From: an uncultured Bacilli bacterium
Lineage (GTDB): Bacteria > Bacillota_I > Bacilli_A > RF39 > UBA660
Length of the DNA stretch: 13,699 nt
NCBI GenBank assembly: GCA_947598455.1
Contig: CANQFI010000037.1
Span: forward strand, 1-13,699
Direction of reading: 5' to 3'
Position 1 is the stretch's first letter, and each line of letters begins with the position of its first letter. Below, piece by piece: positions 1-6,844 of this stretch. The position numbers and the translations under genes were made by a program. The notes beneath the pieces were generated by a model that worked only from the letters and a program-made list of their open reading frames with translations, had not been told where the DNA came from and did no database searches.

Positions 1-405
1 TATTTTTATACTAATAAAGTATTTACTGATAAAGTAGTTACTAAAGAAGAATTAGGTAACCAATTTGACATTAATTACATATCTAGTAAGGACTATGTCA
101 TCGCATTATCTAAAGGAAATAATATTTTTATGATTGAAAGAATACTAAATAATAATATTTCTTTATTAGATGATGAAACTTTATTTAAAGAATTATTAAA
201 AAACAGTTATTGTAACTGGTCAAATAATTTTACTATTCTAAATATCATTCCTGATAATTATCAAAAAAAATACGAAAGTATTATCAAAGAAATGTATCAA
301 GTAAAACAGAATGAAAGACAAACCTCAATTGATAATTCAAAACTAGACCCTTTCGAAAATATTGAAGACGAGATATTAATAAGCGATGACGATTTACCAT
401 TCTAA
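1..405 (+). CDS. 5'-truncated protein with SSB-like acidic C-terminal tip (DDDLPF)
   Basis: The frame is open from base 1, so the Met at 130 is probably internal and the gene begins upstream of the window; 134 residues are visible. I do not recognise the family. The visible part is mixed alpha/beta (YVIALSKGNNIFMIERI near the middle), followed by a charged low-complexity linker (NERQTSIDNSKLDPF) and the terminal EDEILISDDDLPF. An acidic stretch ending in D-D-D-L-P-F is the classic C-terminal tip of bacterial single-stranded DNA-binding protein, which docks onto repair and replication partners. However, the visible body lacks the usual SSB OB-fold motifs. It could be a divergent SSB, a replication accessory protein, or a mobile-element protein imitating the tip. 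That it is coding is fairly sure; the function is not. Confidence 0.65.
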   Translation, partial: YFYTNKVFTDKVVTKEELGNQFDINYISSKDYVIALSKGNNIFMIERILNNNISLLDDETLFKELLKNSYCNWSNNFTILNIIPDNYQKKYESIIKEMYQVKQNERQTSIDNSKLDPFENIEDEILISDDDLPF

Positions 406-443
406 AAAATATTAAAAAATTATTAAATAATAATGTTATGAAC

Positions 444-472
444 TTTAAAAATTAATAAATATAGGATATAAT
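444..472 (+). promoter_or_regulatory. Candidate sigma-A promoter for the leader RNA and LRR gene
   Basis: A perfect -10 TATAAT lies at 467-472, 17 bases after a weak -35 (TTTAAA, 444-449). Transcription would start near 479, which is exactly the first base of the left arm of the leader hairpin; this coincidence supports the call. The -35 is poor, and AT-rich DNA gives chance matches. Confidence 0.45.
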
Positions 473-478
473 TATTAC

Positions 479-552
479 GGGATATATAAGTCACAACCTT
501 CAATGTTATTTTTTAATTACATTGTTATAAATTATATATCCCTTTTTATTTG
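479..552 (+). ncRNA. Structured leader RNA or attenuator, class unknown
   Basis: An 11-bp perfect inverted repeat (GGGATATATAA at 479-489, TTATATATCCC at 532-542) closes a 42-base interior. The interior holds a second hairpin, CAATGT (501-506) with ACATTG (519-524), which can continue as ATT/AAT around a TTTT loop. The outer stem is followed directly by TTTTTATTTG, so it resembles an intrinsic terminator closing a short structured RNA. The -10 at 467-472 puts the transcript start at the stem's first base. It could be a riboswitch-like attenuator for the LRR gene at 586, or a free small RNA of about 70 nt. I could not match it to the purine, preQ1, fluoride or c-di-GMP riboswitch consensus motifs I know. 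Confidence 0.4.
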
Positions 553-585
553 TTAAAAAGAAAACTATAAAAGTCGGAGGTATAT

Positions 586-852
586 ATGAAATTTATCGTA
601 GATGGAATTTTGCGAAGGGTAGAAGGAAAAGAAGAAAACATAAAAATACCAGAAGGTGTGAGGAAAATAGATGATAATGTATTTAAAGGACACACCGAAA
701 TAAAAAAAGTAGAACTTCCAGATAGTTTAGAAAAAATAGGTGAAAATGCCTTTGAAGGTTGTACAAATCTAACGTCAGTAACTTTTCCACAAAAATTAAA
801 AATGATAGAGTATCAGGCATTTTTTAAATGCTCAAAATTAACAAAAAGGTGA
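586..852 (+). CDS. Short BspA-type leucine-rich-repeat (LRR_5) protein, probably truncated
   Basis: The 88-residue product has a strong Shine-Dalgarno GGAGG at 576-580, five bases before the ATG. After a short head it carries three 23-residue repeats of the BspA/LRR_5 type, with the pattern IPxxVxxIxxxxFxGxxxIKKV, LPDSLEKIGENAFEGCTNL, FPQKLKMIEYQAFFKCSKL. Such repeats build a solenoid used for binding proteins or surfaces. There is no signal peptide, so this copy would be cytoplasmic. It stops abruptly inside the third repeat (KLTKR, then TGA), where relatives normally continue for many more repeats, and the stop sits in the ribosome-binding site of the next, broken gene. I read it as a 3'-truncated remnant or stub; it may still be translated. 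Confidence 0.6.
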   Translation: MKFIVDGILRRVEGKEENIKIPEGVRKIDDNVFKGHTEIKKVELPDSLEKIGENAFEGCTNLTSVTFPQKLKMIEYQAFFKCSKLTKR

Positions 853-857
853 TAAAT

Positions 858-1683
858 ATGGGATTAGTAGATAATATAATTGATAATACAATTGATGCTT
901 TTAGATTTAAAGATACTATTTTTTATAAAGAAAATAGTGATTTACAAGAAAGATATGATGCTTTAAAAAAATTAAATAACGAGTATCCAAATAATGAAGA
1001 TTTATTAAGTGAATTATATATAATAAAAAAAGGTTTAGATGGTGAAAATGAAATATCATATCAATTAAAAAAGCCCACATAGGAATGTATATCTTAAGAT
1101 AAGACAAGTTGAGGCACAAAGAGAAGTAGTAAGAAAAATATGGGAAAATAATACAAATAAATTAACTAAGTTATTTGCTACAAATAAATTTGAATACTAT
1201 CGAAGAGTATTAGTTATCGCTGCTAATAAAGAAACTATTTTAAATACAACTAAAGCCCCTAAAGATATGAAATATAAAATATTAAGAGCTGATGCTCTAG
1301 TAAGACAAATTGAATATGATTTAAACCATAGAGATAATGATGAATATTTAGAATCTAAAAAAAATATGGAAGCATTAGCTCAAAGTTATCTTGATTTATC
1401 TATCAAAGAAGAAATTAATTATTATGAATATTATAAAAACAAATATTGTCAAAATATTAATGTTTCTTCTGATATTAGTTTAAAAGAAAGATTAATTAAA
1501 TTAAGAAAGGATAGATCAAATAAGATGAATATACCAGCATATTATATATTTACCAATGACGAACTAGATAAATTAATTGCCATTAAACCTAAAACAATTA
1601 ATGAACTACAATCATCTAATATATTAACGCCAATAAAAATTAAAACTCATGGTAAAGCCATAATTGAAGAACTCAATAAATAG
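858..1683 (+). pseudogene. Broken NERD-HRDC protein (nuclease-related domain plus HRDC domain)
   Basis: The intended start is the ATG at 858, with AGGTG at 847-851 as ribosome-binding site. Residues encoded up to about 1065 read as the N-terminus of a NERD-domain protein (MGLVDNIIDNTIDAF, then KKGLDGENEISYQLKK). At the A run 1067-1072 the frame slips: one extra A would continue as AHIGMYILR in the second frame, which soon stops at 1100. From about 1102 a third frame is open to 1683 (EAQREVVRKIWENN, then RVLVIAANKETILN, KAPKDMKYKILRADAL), ending in an HRDC-like module (NIPAYYIFTNDELDKLI, KTHGKAIIEELNK). The middle of the NERD domain, where the family's D...ExK nuclease-like residues would lie, is absent. 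This is therefore a pseudogene with a frameshift plus an internal deletion. The Met at 1267 is not a real start, although the HRDC part stays intact as an open frame. Confidence 0.75.
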
Positions 1684-1718
1684 CTTTAATGGTCAATTAT
1701 CCATCTTAAATAACTTAT

Positions 1719-1748
1719 AAGAGTCTATATATAGACTTTTTTTTCTTT
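1719..1748 (+). terminator. Intrinsic terminator after the NERD-HRDC remnant
   Basis: The 16-bp perfect palindrome AGTCTATATATAGACT (1722-1737) extends with AAG/TTT pairs to a 9-bp stem (1719-1727 with 1732-1740) around a TATA loop. It runs into eight T (1737-1744), then CTTT. It ends transcription of the upstream flank. Confidence 0.8.
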
Positions 1749-1820
1749 AATAAATATTAATTCATATTTTTTATAATCTAATCAACAATATAATGTAAGC
1801 ACTAAATATATCAAATTTAT

Positions 1821-1850
1821 TTGCTTATTCTTTTATAAATGTGGTAATCT
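1821..1850 (+). promoter_or_regulatory. Candidate extended -10 promoter for the TIM-barrel protein
   Basis: TTGCTT (1821-1826) is followed after 18 bases by TAATCT (1845-1850), preceded by TGG as an extended -10. The start would fall near 1857, giving a leader of about 25 bases with the Shine-Dalgarno GGGGAG at 1869-1874. Confidence 0.5.
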
Positions 1851-1881
1851 AATGTTGATAAAAAGACAGGGGAGATATTAA

Positions 1882-3795
1882 ATGAAGAAGAAATCACTAA
1901 TAATAGGCATTAGTATAATTATATTATTAGTAGTTATTATATGTATTATAAGTGTTATTTCTAATAAAAAAAATAATAATGAAGAAAGTACTTTAGCATA
2001 CAAAATATATAATGATTCCAAAGAATATGTAAAAAATAATTCATCATCTAATTTATTCGATGGTGATACTAACATTTTATCTTATGTATCTAATGAAGAT
2101 AAAATATTAGATGAAAGTAGTGTTATTGTTAATAAAGATGGCAATATATCATTAAAATTATTTTTTGATAATACTTGTTTTTATAAAGATTTTAATGATG
2201 GAGACATTACGCAAACAGCTGATAAAGATGAATGTTCTACATATGCTTTAAATTATCGTGAATCAACTAGTATGTATTCATGGAATTCCTATTCTTTAAC
2301 TAAATCAAATGATTTAATAAAAATACTAAAAGAATTAAAAGTAAAAGACTTATATCAAAGTATATCTAGTAATAATATGGATAAAGAATATATCGAAGAA
2401 ATTATCAAATATTATCATGATGAAGGAATAAATGTATACCGTTTAATCGGAGATTCTGCTTGGGCATATGATATAAGTACTCCTAAAAAAGAAATAGATG
2501 AAATTATTAAATATAATAAAACAGTATCAGATGATGCCAAAATATTAGGAGTTACAATTGATATAGAACCACATACGAGTAAACAATGGAAAAAAGCTAA
2601 TGATAAAAGTAAAGAAAATATTTTTGATACTTATGTCGATAACATGATAAAACTATATAATTATGCTAAAGAAGGTAACTTAGAAGTTGTTTTATGTACT
2701 TCGGTATGGTTCAATAGGTATAAAAGTTATGAAAAATTATATACAAGTGCTGCTGACACTTTTTCAATTATGAATTATGAAAAAGAAAATAATATTGAAA
2801 ATATTAAAGAAGAATTAGAATTAATAGAAAAAAATAATAAAAAAGTTGAAACAATAGCTCATAGCGGTTCTAATAGTGAAGAAACTGAAAGTTATCATAA
2901 TGATACATTTACTAAACTACAAGAAGATCATAAAAAGATATTAGATAATTATAGCTATAAAAAATTTAGAGCTTCATATCATTATTTAACATCAATTAAT
3001 TATTTAAAAAGTAAACAAAATTTCTTATTAGTATATTATGAAACTGATGATGGATCTACATTAAATGATATGACACTAGAAGATAGTAAAGGTAATAAAA
3101 TAAATGGTGATTTAATATTATTAAAAGATGAAACCTTCTATCTATTTGTTGGGATAAATAGTGAAGAAGAATATCATGTTAGTTCAAGTAGTCATGATGT
3201 TATAAATAGTGATTCAATTATCATTGATAATTCTGAAAATGGAAGAACCAAAGTAGATATTAAATTTGAAAAGAAAAGAACCGATCCTAAAGTTGGCGAT
3301 TATGTGGCTTATCCATATATTTATAAAAACGTTGTAGATGGTTGGTCAAGTGAGTCTTCCTTATCTGGTTGGCGAATCCTATCAATAGATGGTGATAACA
3401 TAAAAATAGTTAGTGCTGGTACTCCTGAATTATATGAATATAGTACAGACTCTGATACAGCTCTTGAAGAAATAGATAAGAAATTAAAGAAATATTTAAA
3501 TAGTTCATACGCTAGTTCAGTTGAAAGCTTAAATAAAGAAATGATAGATGATTATTGTGACTGTGATTCAGCCCATATAGGAAATATTGAAGATACTATA
3601 ATTAATAATAATAGTAATGTTTTGCTAGCTACTAAATATGATGATAAAAAAATTTATCTCTTAGAAAAAACAGGAGATATTTACGAAATAGGAACAATTA
3701 AAGCCAAGTTTGGTTTAAGACCAGTTATTACTTTAAACATCAAACAATTTCAAAAAACTAATAAAGATAATGAATGGATAATTTCTAAAAAATAG
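1882..3795 (+). CDS. Membrane-anchored TIM-barrel (glycosidase-like) protein with C-terminal WRILSIDG-type domain
   Basis: The protein has 637 residues, with GGGGAG seven bases before the ATG. Residues 4-27 form one hydrophobic anchor with an MKKK start, placing the rest outside the cell. Residues 36-135 are a poorly recognised region with a possible Cys pair (NTCFYKDF, DKDEC). Residues about 150-370 read as a TIM barrel of the putative-glycosidase type: GINVYRLIGDSAWAYD, LGVTIDIEPHTSKQW, NLEVVLCTSVWF, FSIMNYEKE, VETIAHSGS. D227 and E229 in IDIEP are the best acidic catalytic candidates. Residues about 465-637 resemble the DUF6273-like domain of many gut Bacillota surface proteins (KVGDYVAYPYIY, GWRILSIDGDNIKIVSAG, FGLRPVITL). 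It has its own promoter and no clear terminator, so readthrough into the phosphodiesterase gene is possible. Substrate unknown; a cell-surface glycan is inferred. Confidence 0.7.
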   Translation: MKKKSLIIGISIIILLVVIICIISVISNKKNNNEESTLAYKIYNDSKEYVKNNSSSNLFDGDTNILSYVSNEDKILDESSVIVNKDGNISLKLFFDNTCFYKDFNDGDITQTADKDECSTYALNYRESTSMYSWNSYSLTKSNDLIKILKELKVKDLYQSISSNNMDKEYIEEIIKYYHDEGINVYRLIGDSAWAYDISTPKKEIDEIIKYNKTVSDDAKILGVTIDIEPHTSKQWKKANDKSKENIFDTYVDNMIKLYNYAKEGNLEVVLCTSVWFNRYKSYEKLYTSAADTFSIMNYEKENNIENIKEELELIEKNNKKVETIAHSGSNSEETESYHNDTFTKLQEDHKKILDNYSYKKFRASYHYLTSINYLKSKQNFLLVYYETDDGSTLNDMTLEDSKGNKINGDLILLKDETFYLFVGINSEEEYHVSSSSHDVINSDSIIIDNSENGRTKVDIKFEKKRTDPKVGDYVAYPYIYKNVVDGWSSESSLSGWRILSIDGDNIKIVSAGTPELYEYSTDSDTALEEIDKKLKKYLNSSYASSVESLNKEMIDDYCDCDSAHIGNIEDTIINNNSNVLLATKYDDKKIYLLEKTGDIYEIGTIKAKFGLRPVITLNIKQFQKTNKDNEWIISKK

Positions 3796-3811
3796 TAACA
3801 TAATATAAAAC

Positions 3812-3840
3812 TTGTAGAATTTATAAAGAAATGATAAAAT
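3812..3840 (+). promoter_or_regulatory. Extended -10 promoter of the EAL-domain gene
   Basis: TTGTAG (3812-3817), a 17-base spacer and TAAAAT (3835-3840), with TGA directly before the -10, give a good sigma-A promoter. The start would be near 3847 and the leader about 40 bases. A 9-bp inverted repeat (TAGAATTTA 3815-3823, TAAATTCTA 3853-3861) flanks the core promoter and could be an operator. Confidence 0.6.
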
Positions 3841-3885
3841 GGTACTGCGTGTTAAATTCTAATTGTGCAGGGAGTATGAGTATAT

Positions 3886-5337
3886 ATGAAAAAGATATTA
3901 AAAACTATTCCATATAATATTTTTCTAATAATATTACTAGTCGTTACTATTCTTTTAATATGTATTGCTTTTATGACAAATATTAGTAGAGAATATAAAA
4001 GTATTATCCTAATATTAGGTTTTATATCTATACTATATTCTAGTGTAGTATTACTATATTCATTCTATCGTGATAAAAAATGGTACAACCAAGTATATGT
4101 TGATTCAATAACTAATGGATACACAGGAGAAAAATTTAAACTAGAATACGAAAAAACTCTTTCTTCTAAAGCCCTTATAGTAATGGATATTAATCAATTT
4201 TCTTTACTTAATAAACATTATGGTTACGAACATTGTAGTAAAATATTAAAAGAAGTATATGAAATATTAAAAGAAAATTTACATGATAAAGGTTTTTGTT
4301 ATAGAGAATTAGATGATCGTTTTATTATCTGTTTAACTTATAAAAGAAAAACGGAAATAATTCATTTTATAGAACGTATCGACTATAAGATTAAAGAAGC
4401 TTTATCTCTAGATTTTGGTATTTCTCTAGCTTATGGTATTTGTGAATGCAAAGATGAATCATTTGTTGATGCTGAAAGTAAAGCCTTAGTAGCCTGGAAA
4501 AACGTAAAAAAATTTCCTGGACAGAATTATGCCTTTTATGAAGAAGAAAAACTTAATTTAATGATTGAAAATAGAATTTTATTAGATAAATTAGAAAAAG
4601 CCTTAAAAGAAAATAAATTAAGTATTTATTTTCAAGCTAAATATGATGTTAAATCTAAAAATATTATCGGAAGTGAAGCCTTACTTCGTTGGCAAGATGA
4701 TGATGGCTCCTTTATTTCACCACAAAGATTTATTCCAAGTGCTGAAGAAACTGGTTTAGTTACTAAAATTGATTCCTATGTTTTAAATCAAGTATGTTCT
4801 ATTTTAGCCAGTTTAAAAAAAGATGGTTTAAATCCTGGAATTGTTTCTATAAATGTTTCAAGAAATAAACTTGGCGAAAAGAATATCGTTAAAGAATACG
4901 AAAATGTCTTAAAAAAATATAAAATATCTAAAAAAGAAATCGAATTAGAAATAACTGAAGGAACAATATTATCAGAAAATCAATTAGTTCATACAGCTAT
5001 TGAAGCTCTAATTCAAAGAAACTTTGGAATTTTAATTGACGATTTTGGAACAGGCTATTCATCCATTTCCATGCTAAAAAATTTGCAAATGAAAGGTATT
5101 AAAATTGATCGCGCCTTTGTTATGGACGAAACCAAAAAAGGCAAAGAGATACTAAAATATGTTGTAACATTAGCTAAAGGTCTTAATTTAGAGACAATAG
5201 CTGAAGGAGTAGAAGAAGAATCACAATATAAATATTTAAAAGAATTAGGTTGCGATGGTATACAAGGCTACTATTTTTCAAAGCCCATGCCTCTAAAAGA
5301 ATATCGAGAATTATTAAGTCAATGTAAAAAGAGTTAA
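3886..5337 (+). CDS. Membrane c-di-GMP phosphodiesterase (degenerate GGDEF, intact EAL)
   Basis: This 483-residue protein should hydrolyse cyclic di-GMP to pGpG at the inner face of the membrane. Two membrane helices (about 8-31 and 38-61) precede a GGDEF-fold region (about 70-215). Its signature is degenerate: the GGDEF site reads LDDRF in RELDDRFIICL, so cyclase activity is not expected, though GTP binding as an allosteric input is possible. The EAL domain (about 228-480) keeps its motifs: E264-A-L (GSEALLRW), N323 (NVSRNK), E355 (ELEITEG), D385-D386 (DDFGTGYSS), K406 (KIDRAF), E440 (AEGVE) and Q460 (QGYYFSKP). AGGGAG at 3869-3874 is 11 bases before the ATG, a rather long spacing. The gene has its own promoter and terminator directly upstream of the polysaccharide operon, which suggests it lowers local c-di-GMP to restrain that system. 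Confidence 0.9.
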   Translation: MKKILKTIPYNIFLIILLVVTILLICIAFMTNISREYKSIILILGFISILYSSVVLLYSFYRDKKWYNQVYVDSITNGYTGEKFKLEYEKTLSSKALIVMDINQFSLLNKHYGYEHCSKILKEVYEILKENLHDKGFCYRELDDRFIICLTYKRKTEIIHFIERIDYKIKEALSLDFGISLAYGICECKDESFVDAESKALVAWKNVKKFPGQNYAFYEEEKLNLMIENRILLDKLEKALKENKLSIYFQAKYDVKSKNIIGSEALLRWQDDDGSFISPQRFIPSAEETGLVTKIDSYVLNQVCSILASLKKDGLNPGIVSINVSRNKLGEKNIVKEYENVLKKYKISKKEIELEITEGTILSENQLVHTAIEALIQRNFGILIDDFGTGYSSISMLKNLQMKGIKIDRAFVMDETKKGKEILKYVVTLAKGLNLETIAEGVEEESQYKYLKELGCDGIQGYYFSKPMPLKEYRELLSQCKKS

Positions 5338-5351
5338 TAATTCTTTTTTTT
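5326..5351 (+). terminator. Intrinsic terminator overlapping the EAL-gene stop codon
   Basis: AAAAAGAGTT (5326-5335) pairs with AATTCTTTTT (5339-5348) with one G-T wobble around a three-base loop, and runs into eight T (5344-5351). The stop codon TAA (5335-5337) lies in the stem-loop. It is AT-rich and probably leaky. Confidence 0.6.
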
Positions 5352-5370
5352 GCATAAAATCCGTAAATCA

Positions 5371-5399
5371 TTGACAAAAAAGAAGCGATTTACTATTAT
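5371..5399 (+). promoter_or_regulatory. Strong sigma-A promoter of the polysaccharide operon
   Basis: A perfect -35 TTGACA (5371-5376), a 17-base spacer and TATTAT (5394-5399) make this the best promoter in the window. The start would be near 5406, leaving a leader of about 46 bases that is too short for a c-di-GMP riboswitch. It immediately follows the terminator of the phosphodiesterase gene, so the two units are transcribed separately. Confidence 0.8.
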
Positions 5400-5407
5400 A
5401 TATTTGA

Positions 5408-5425
5408 ATTTTATTTAAATAAAAT
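5408..5425 (+). promoter_or_regulatory. 18-bp perfect palindrome just after the operon's transcription start
   Basis: ATTTTATTTAAATAAAAT is a perfect palindrome at about +3 to +20 of the predicted transcript. Its position fits a repressor operator or a small 5' hairpin. It is pure A/T, so a chance origin in this base composition is quite possible. Confidence 0.3.
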
Positions 5426-5451
5426 AATTTTATTGGGAAAAGGGGGATGAA

Positions 5452-6147
5452 ATGAGGAAAGTTCTACGTCAAGAGAAAAAGTTTTTAATTGATACTTTTG
5501 ACTATTTATCAAACGCTTATAAATTTGAACAAATTTTAATACCTGATGAACATAATCATAATGATGGTTATATTGTTAGAAGTCTTTATTTTGATACAAT
5601 TGATGATCGTGACTACCATGAAAAAATGGCTGGAGTAAAAAACAGAAGAAAAATTCGTCTTCGAGTTTATGATCCTAAAGGTTCATTTGCTTTTTTAGAA
5701 ATAAAGCAAAAAGAAGGTCAATATCAATTAAAAAGATCTTTAAAGATTAGTAAAGAAGATGCTTTAGAATTAATTAATAAAAATTATAATGTTTTATTAA
5801 AATATGATGAAAACTTTGCAAAAGAATGTTTTAGTATATTAACTAACGATTGTTATGTACCTAAAGCAGTCGTTGAATATAAAAGAAAAGCCTTTATCGC
5901 TAAAGAAAATAGTATAAGGTTAACCTTTGATTCAGAAATTGTAGCTAACGAAAATAATTACAATATTTTTGATGAAAACTTACTATTATATCCTGTATTT
6001 CCCCAAGAAAATGTTGTATTCGAGGTGAAATATAACGGCTTTTTATTAAGTTATATTAAAGACTTAATCGAAGTTATTAATCGTAGCGAGTTATCAATAA
6101 GTAAATATTGTTTAGCACGTCAAGTTACAGTTAATTATTTATATTAA
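5452..6147 (+). CDS. VTC-domain (TTM/CYTH superfamily) protein, polyphosphate-polymerase-like
   Basis: This 231-residue cytosolic protein is a complete triphosphate-tunnel metalloenzyme domain of the VTC type. The basic and acidic tunnel residues are all visible: E8-K9-K10 (RQEKKFLI), R43 and Y46 (VRSLYFDT), R66-K67-R69-R71 (RRKIRLRVY), E83-K85 (LEIKQKE), E142-K144-R145 (VVEYKRKAF), R156 (IRLTFDSEI), E191-K193 (VFEVKYNG) and S217-K218-Y219. In yeast Vtc4 this fold makes polyphosphate from ATP; the bacterial stand-alone members are poorly characterised, so the exact reaction here is inferred. It is first in the six-gene operon, with AGGGGG (5441-5446) five bases before the ATG, and 17 bases separate it from the DUF4956 gene, a frequent partner. 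No membrane segment or SPX domain is present. Confidence 0.85.
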   Translation: MRKVLRQEKKFLIDTFDYLSNAYKFEQILIPDEHNHNDGYIVRSLYFDTIDDRDYHEKMAGVKNRRKIRLRVYDPKGSFAFLEIKQKEGQYQLKRSLKISKEDALELINKNYNVLLKYDENFAKECFSILTNDCYVPKAVVEYKRKAFIAKENSIRLTFDSEIVANENNYNIFDENLLLYPVFPQENVVFEVKYNGFLLSYIKDLIEVINRSELSISKYCLARQVTVNYLY

Positions 6148-6164
6148 AGAAGTGGGGAGTAAAA

Positions 6165-6842
6165 ATGAAAGAAACTTTATTAGAGTTATTACAACAATCA
6201 CAATCACTTTCAGTAAATGAAATTATAATGCATTTAGTCGTAGCAACTATTATAGGATTTTGTATATATATTTCATACCAAATCAGTCATATGGGTACTG
6301 TATATAGTAAAAAATTTAATGTTTCACTAGTAATGCTTACTATTTTAACAGCTACTGTTATGACAGTTATTGGAAATAATGTAGCATTATCATTAGGTAT
6401 GGTCGGTGCCTTATCTATTGTACGTTTTAGAACAGCTATTAAAGATTCAAGGGATACAGCTTATATCTTCTGGACAATTATAGTTGGTATTTGTTGTGGT
6501 GTTGGTGATTATTTTGTTGCTGGTATTGGTTCAGCAATAGTATTTATCGTTATGTTAATATTAGGACATGTTAAAAATGATAATCGTATATTGTTAATTA
6601 TTCGTGGTTCACGTGTCGAAGATTTGAAAATAGAAGGAGTTATTTTTGAATTTTATCAACATAGAGCTGTATTAAAAGCAAAAAATACTTCTAAAGATAG
6701 TGTAGAATATATTTATGAATTAACAAGAAAAACATATGATATGGCTTTAGAGAACAATAAAAGTATTACAGAAGAATTATATAAAATTAAAAATATTGAA
6801 TATGTAAATACTGTTGTTCAAAGTGACGATATAAGTGGTTAA
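6165..6842 (+). CDS. DUF4956 family membrane protein
   Basis: A 225-residue polytopic protein with about four membrane segments (about 20-38, 53-70, 99-117, 119-136) and a soluble C-terminal domain (about 140-225). The diagnostic conserved core of DUF4956 is clear: GMVGALSIVRFR (78-89), then IKDSRDTAYIFW with D94, R96, D97. The strongly conserved RFR and SRD charges at a membrane boundary suggest a ligand- or ion-handling role, but no function has been established for the family as far as I know. The family is repeatedly found beside VTC and CotH proteins, as here. GGGGAG lies just upstream of the ATG, and only two bases separate its stop from the CotH start, implying coupled translation. Confidence 0.85.
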   Translation: MKETLLELLQQSQSLSVNEIIMHLVVATIIGFCIYISYQISHMGTVYSKKFNVSLVMLTILTATVMTVIGNNVALSLGMVGALSIVRFRTAIKDSRDTAYIFWTIIVGICCGVGDYFVAGIGSAIVFIVMLILGHVKNDNRILLIIRGSRVEDLKIEGVIFEFYQHRAVLKAKNTSKDSVEYIYELTRKTYDMALENNKSITEELYKIKNIEYVNTVVQSDDISG

Positions 6843-6844
6843 TT

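Noticed and set aside
828..857. Start of the NERD remnant at the ATG at 828
   Set aside because: The AGGTG ribosome-binding site at 847-851 and the family-like MGLVDN start point to the ATG at 858; the extra ten residues overlap the LRR stub.
1267..1683. Free-standing 138-residue hypothetical gene
   Set aside because: The frame is open upstream to about 1069 and the sequence continues NERD-family similarity (RVLVIAANKETILN, KAPKDM); there is no ribosome-binding site at 1267. It is the 3' part of the broken NERD-HRDC gene.
1878..2075. Minus-strand open frames opposite the larger genes (also near 916-1119, 5183-5377, 8814-8996, 13186-13380)
   Set aside because: They mirror plus-strand genes, lack ribosome-binding sites and have low-complexity hydrophobic translations typical of antisense AT-rich DNA.
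5400..5451. c-di-GMP riboswitch in the polysaccharide operon leader
   Set aside because: The leader is only about 46 bases, contains mainly an A/T palindrome and lacks the conserved c-di-GMP aptamer motifs.
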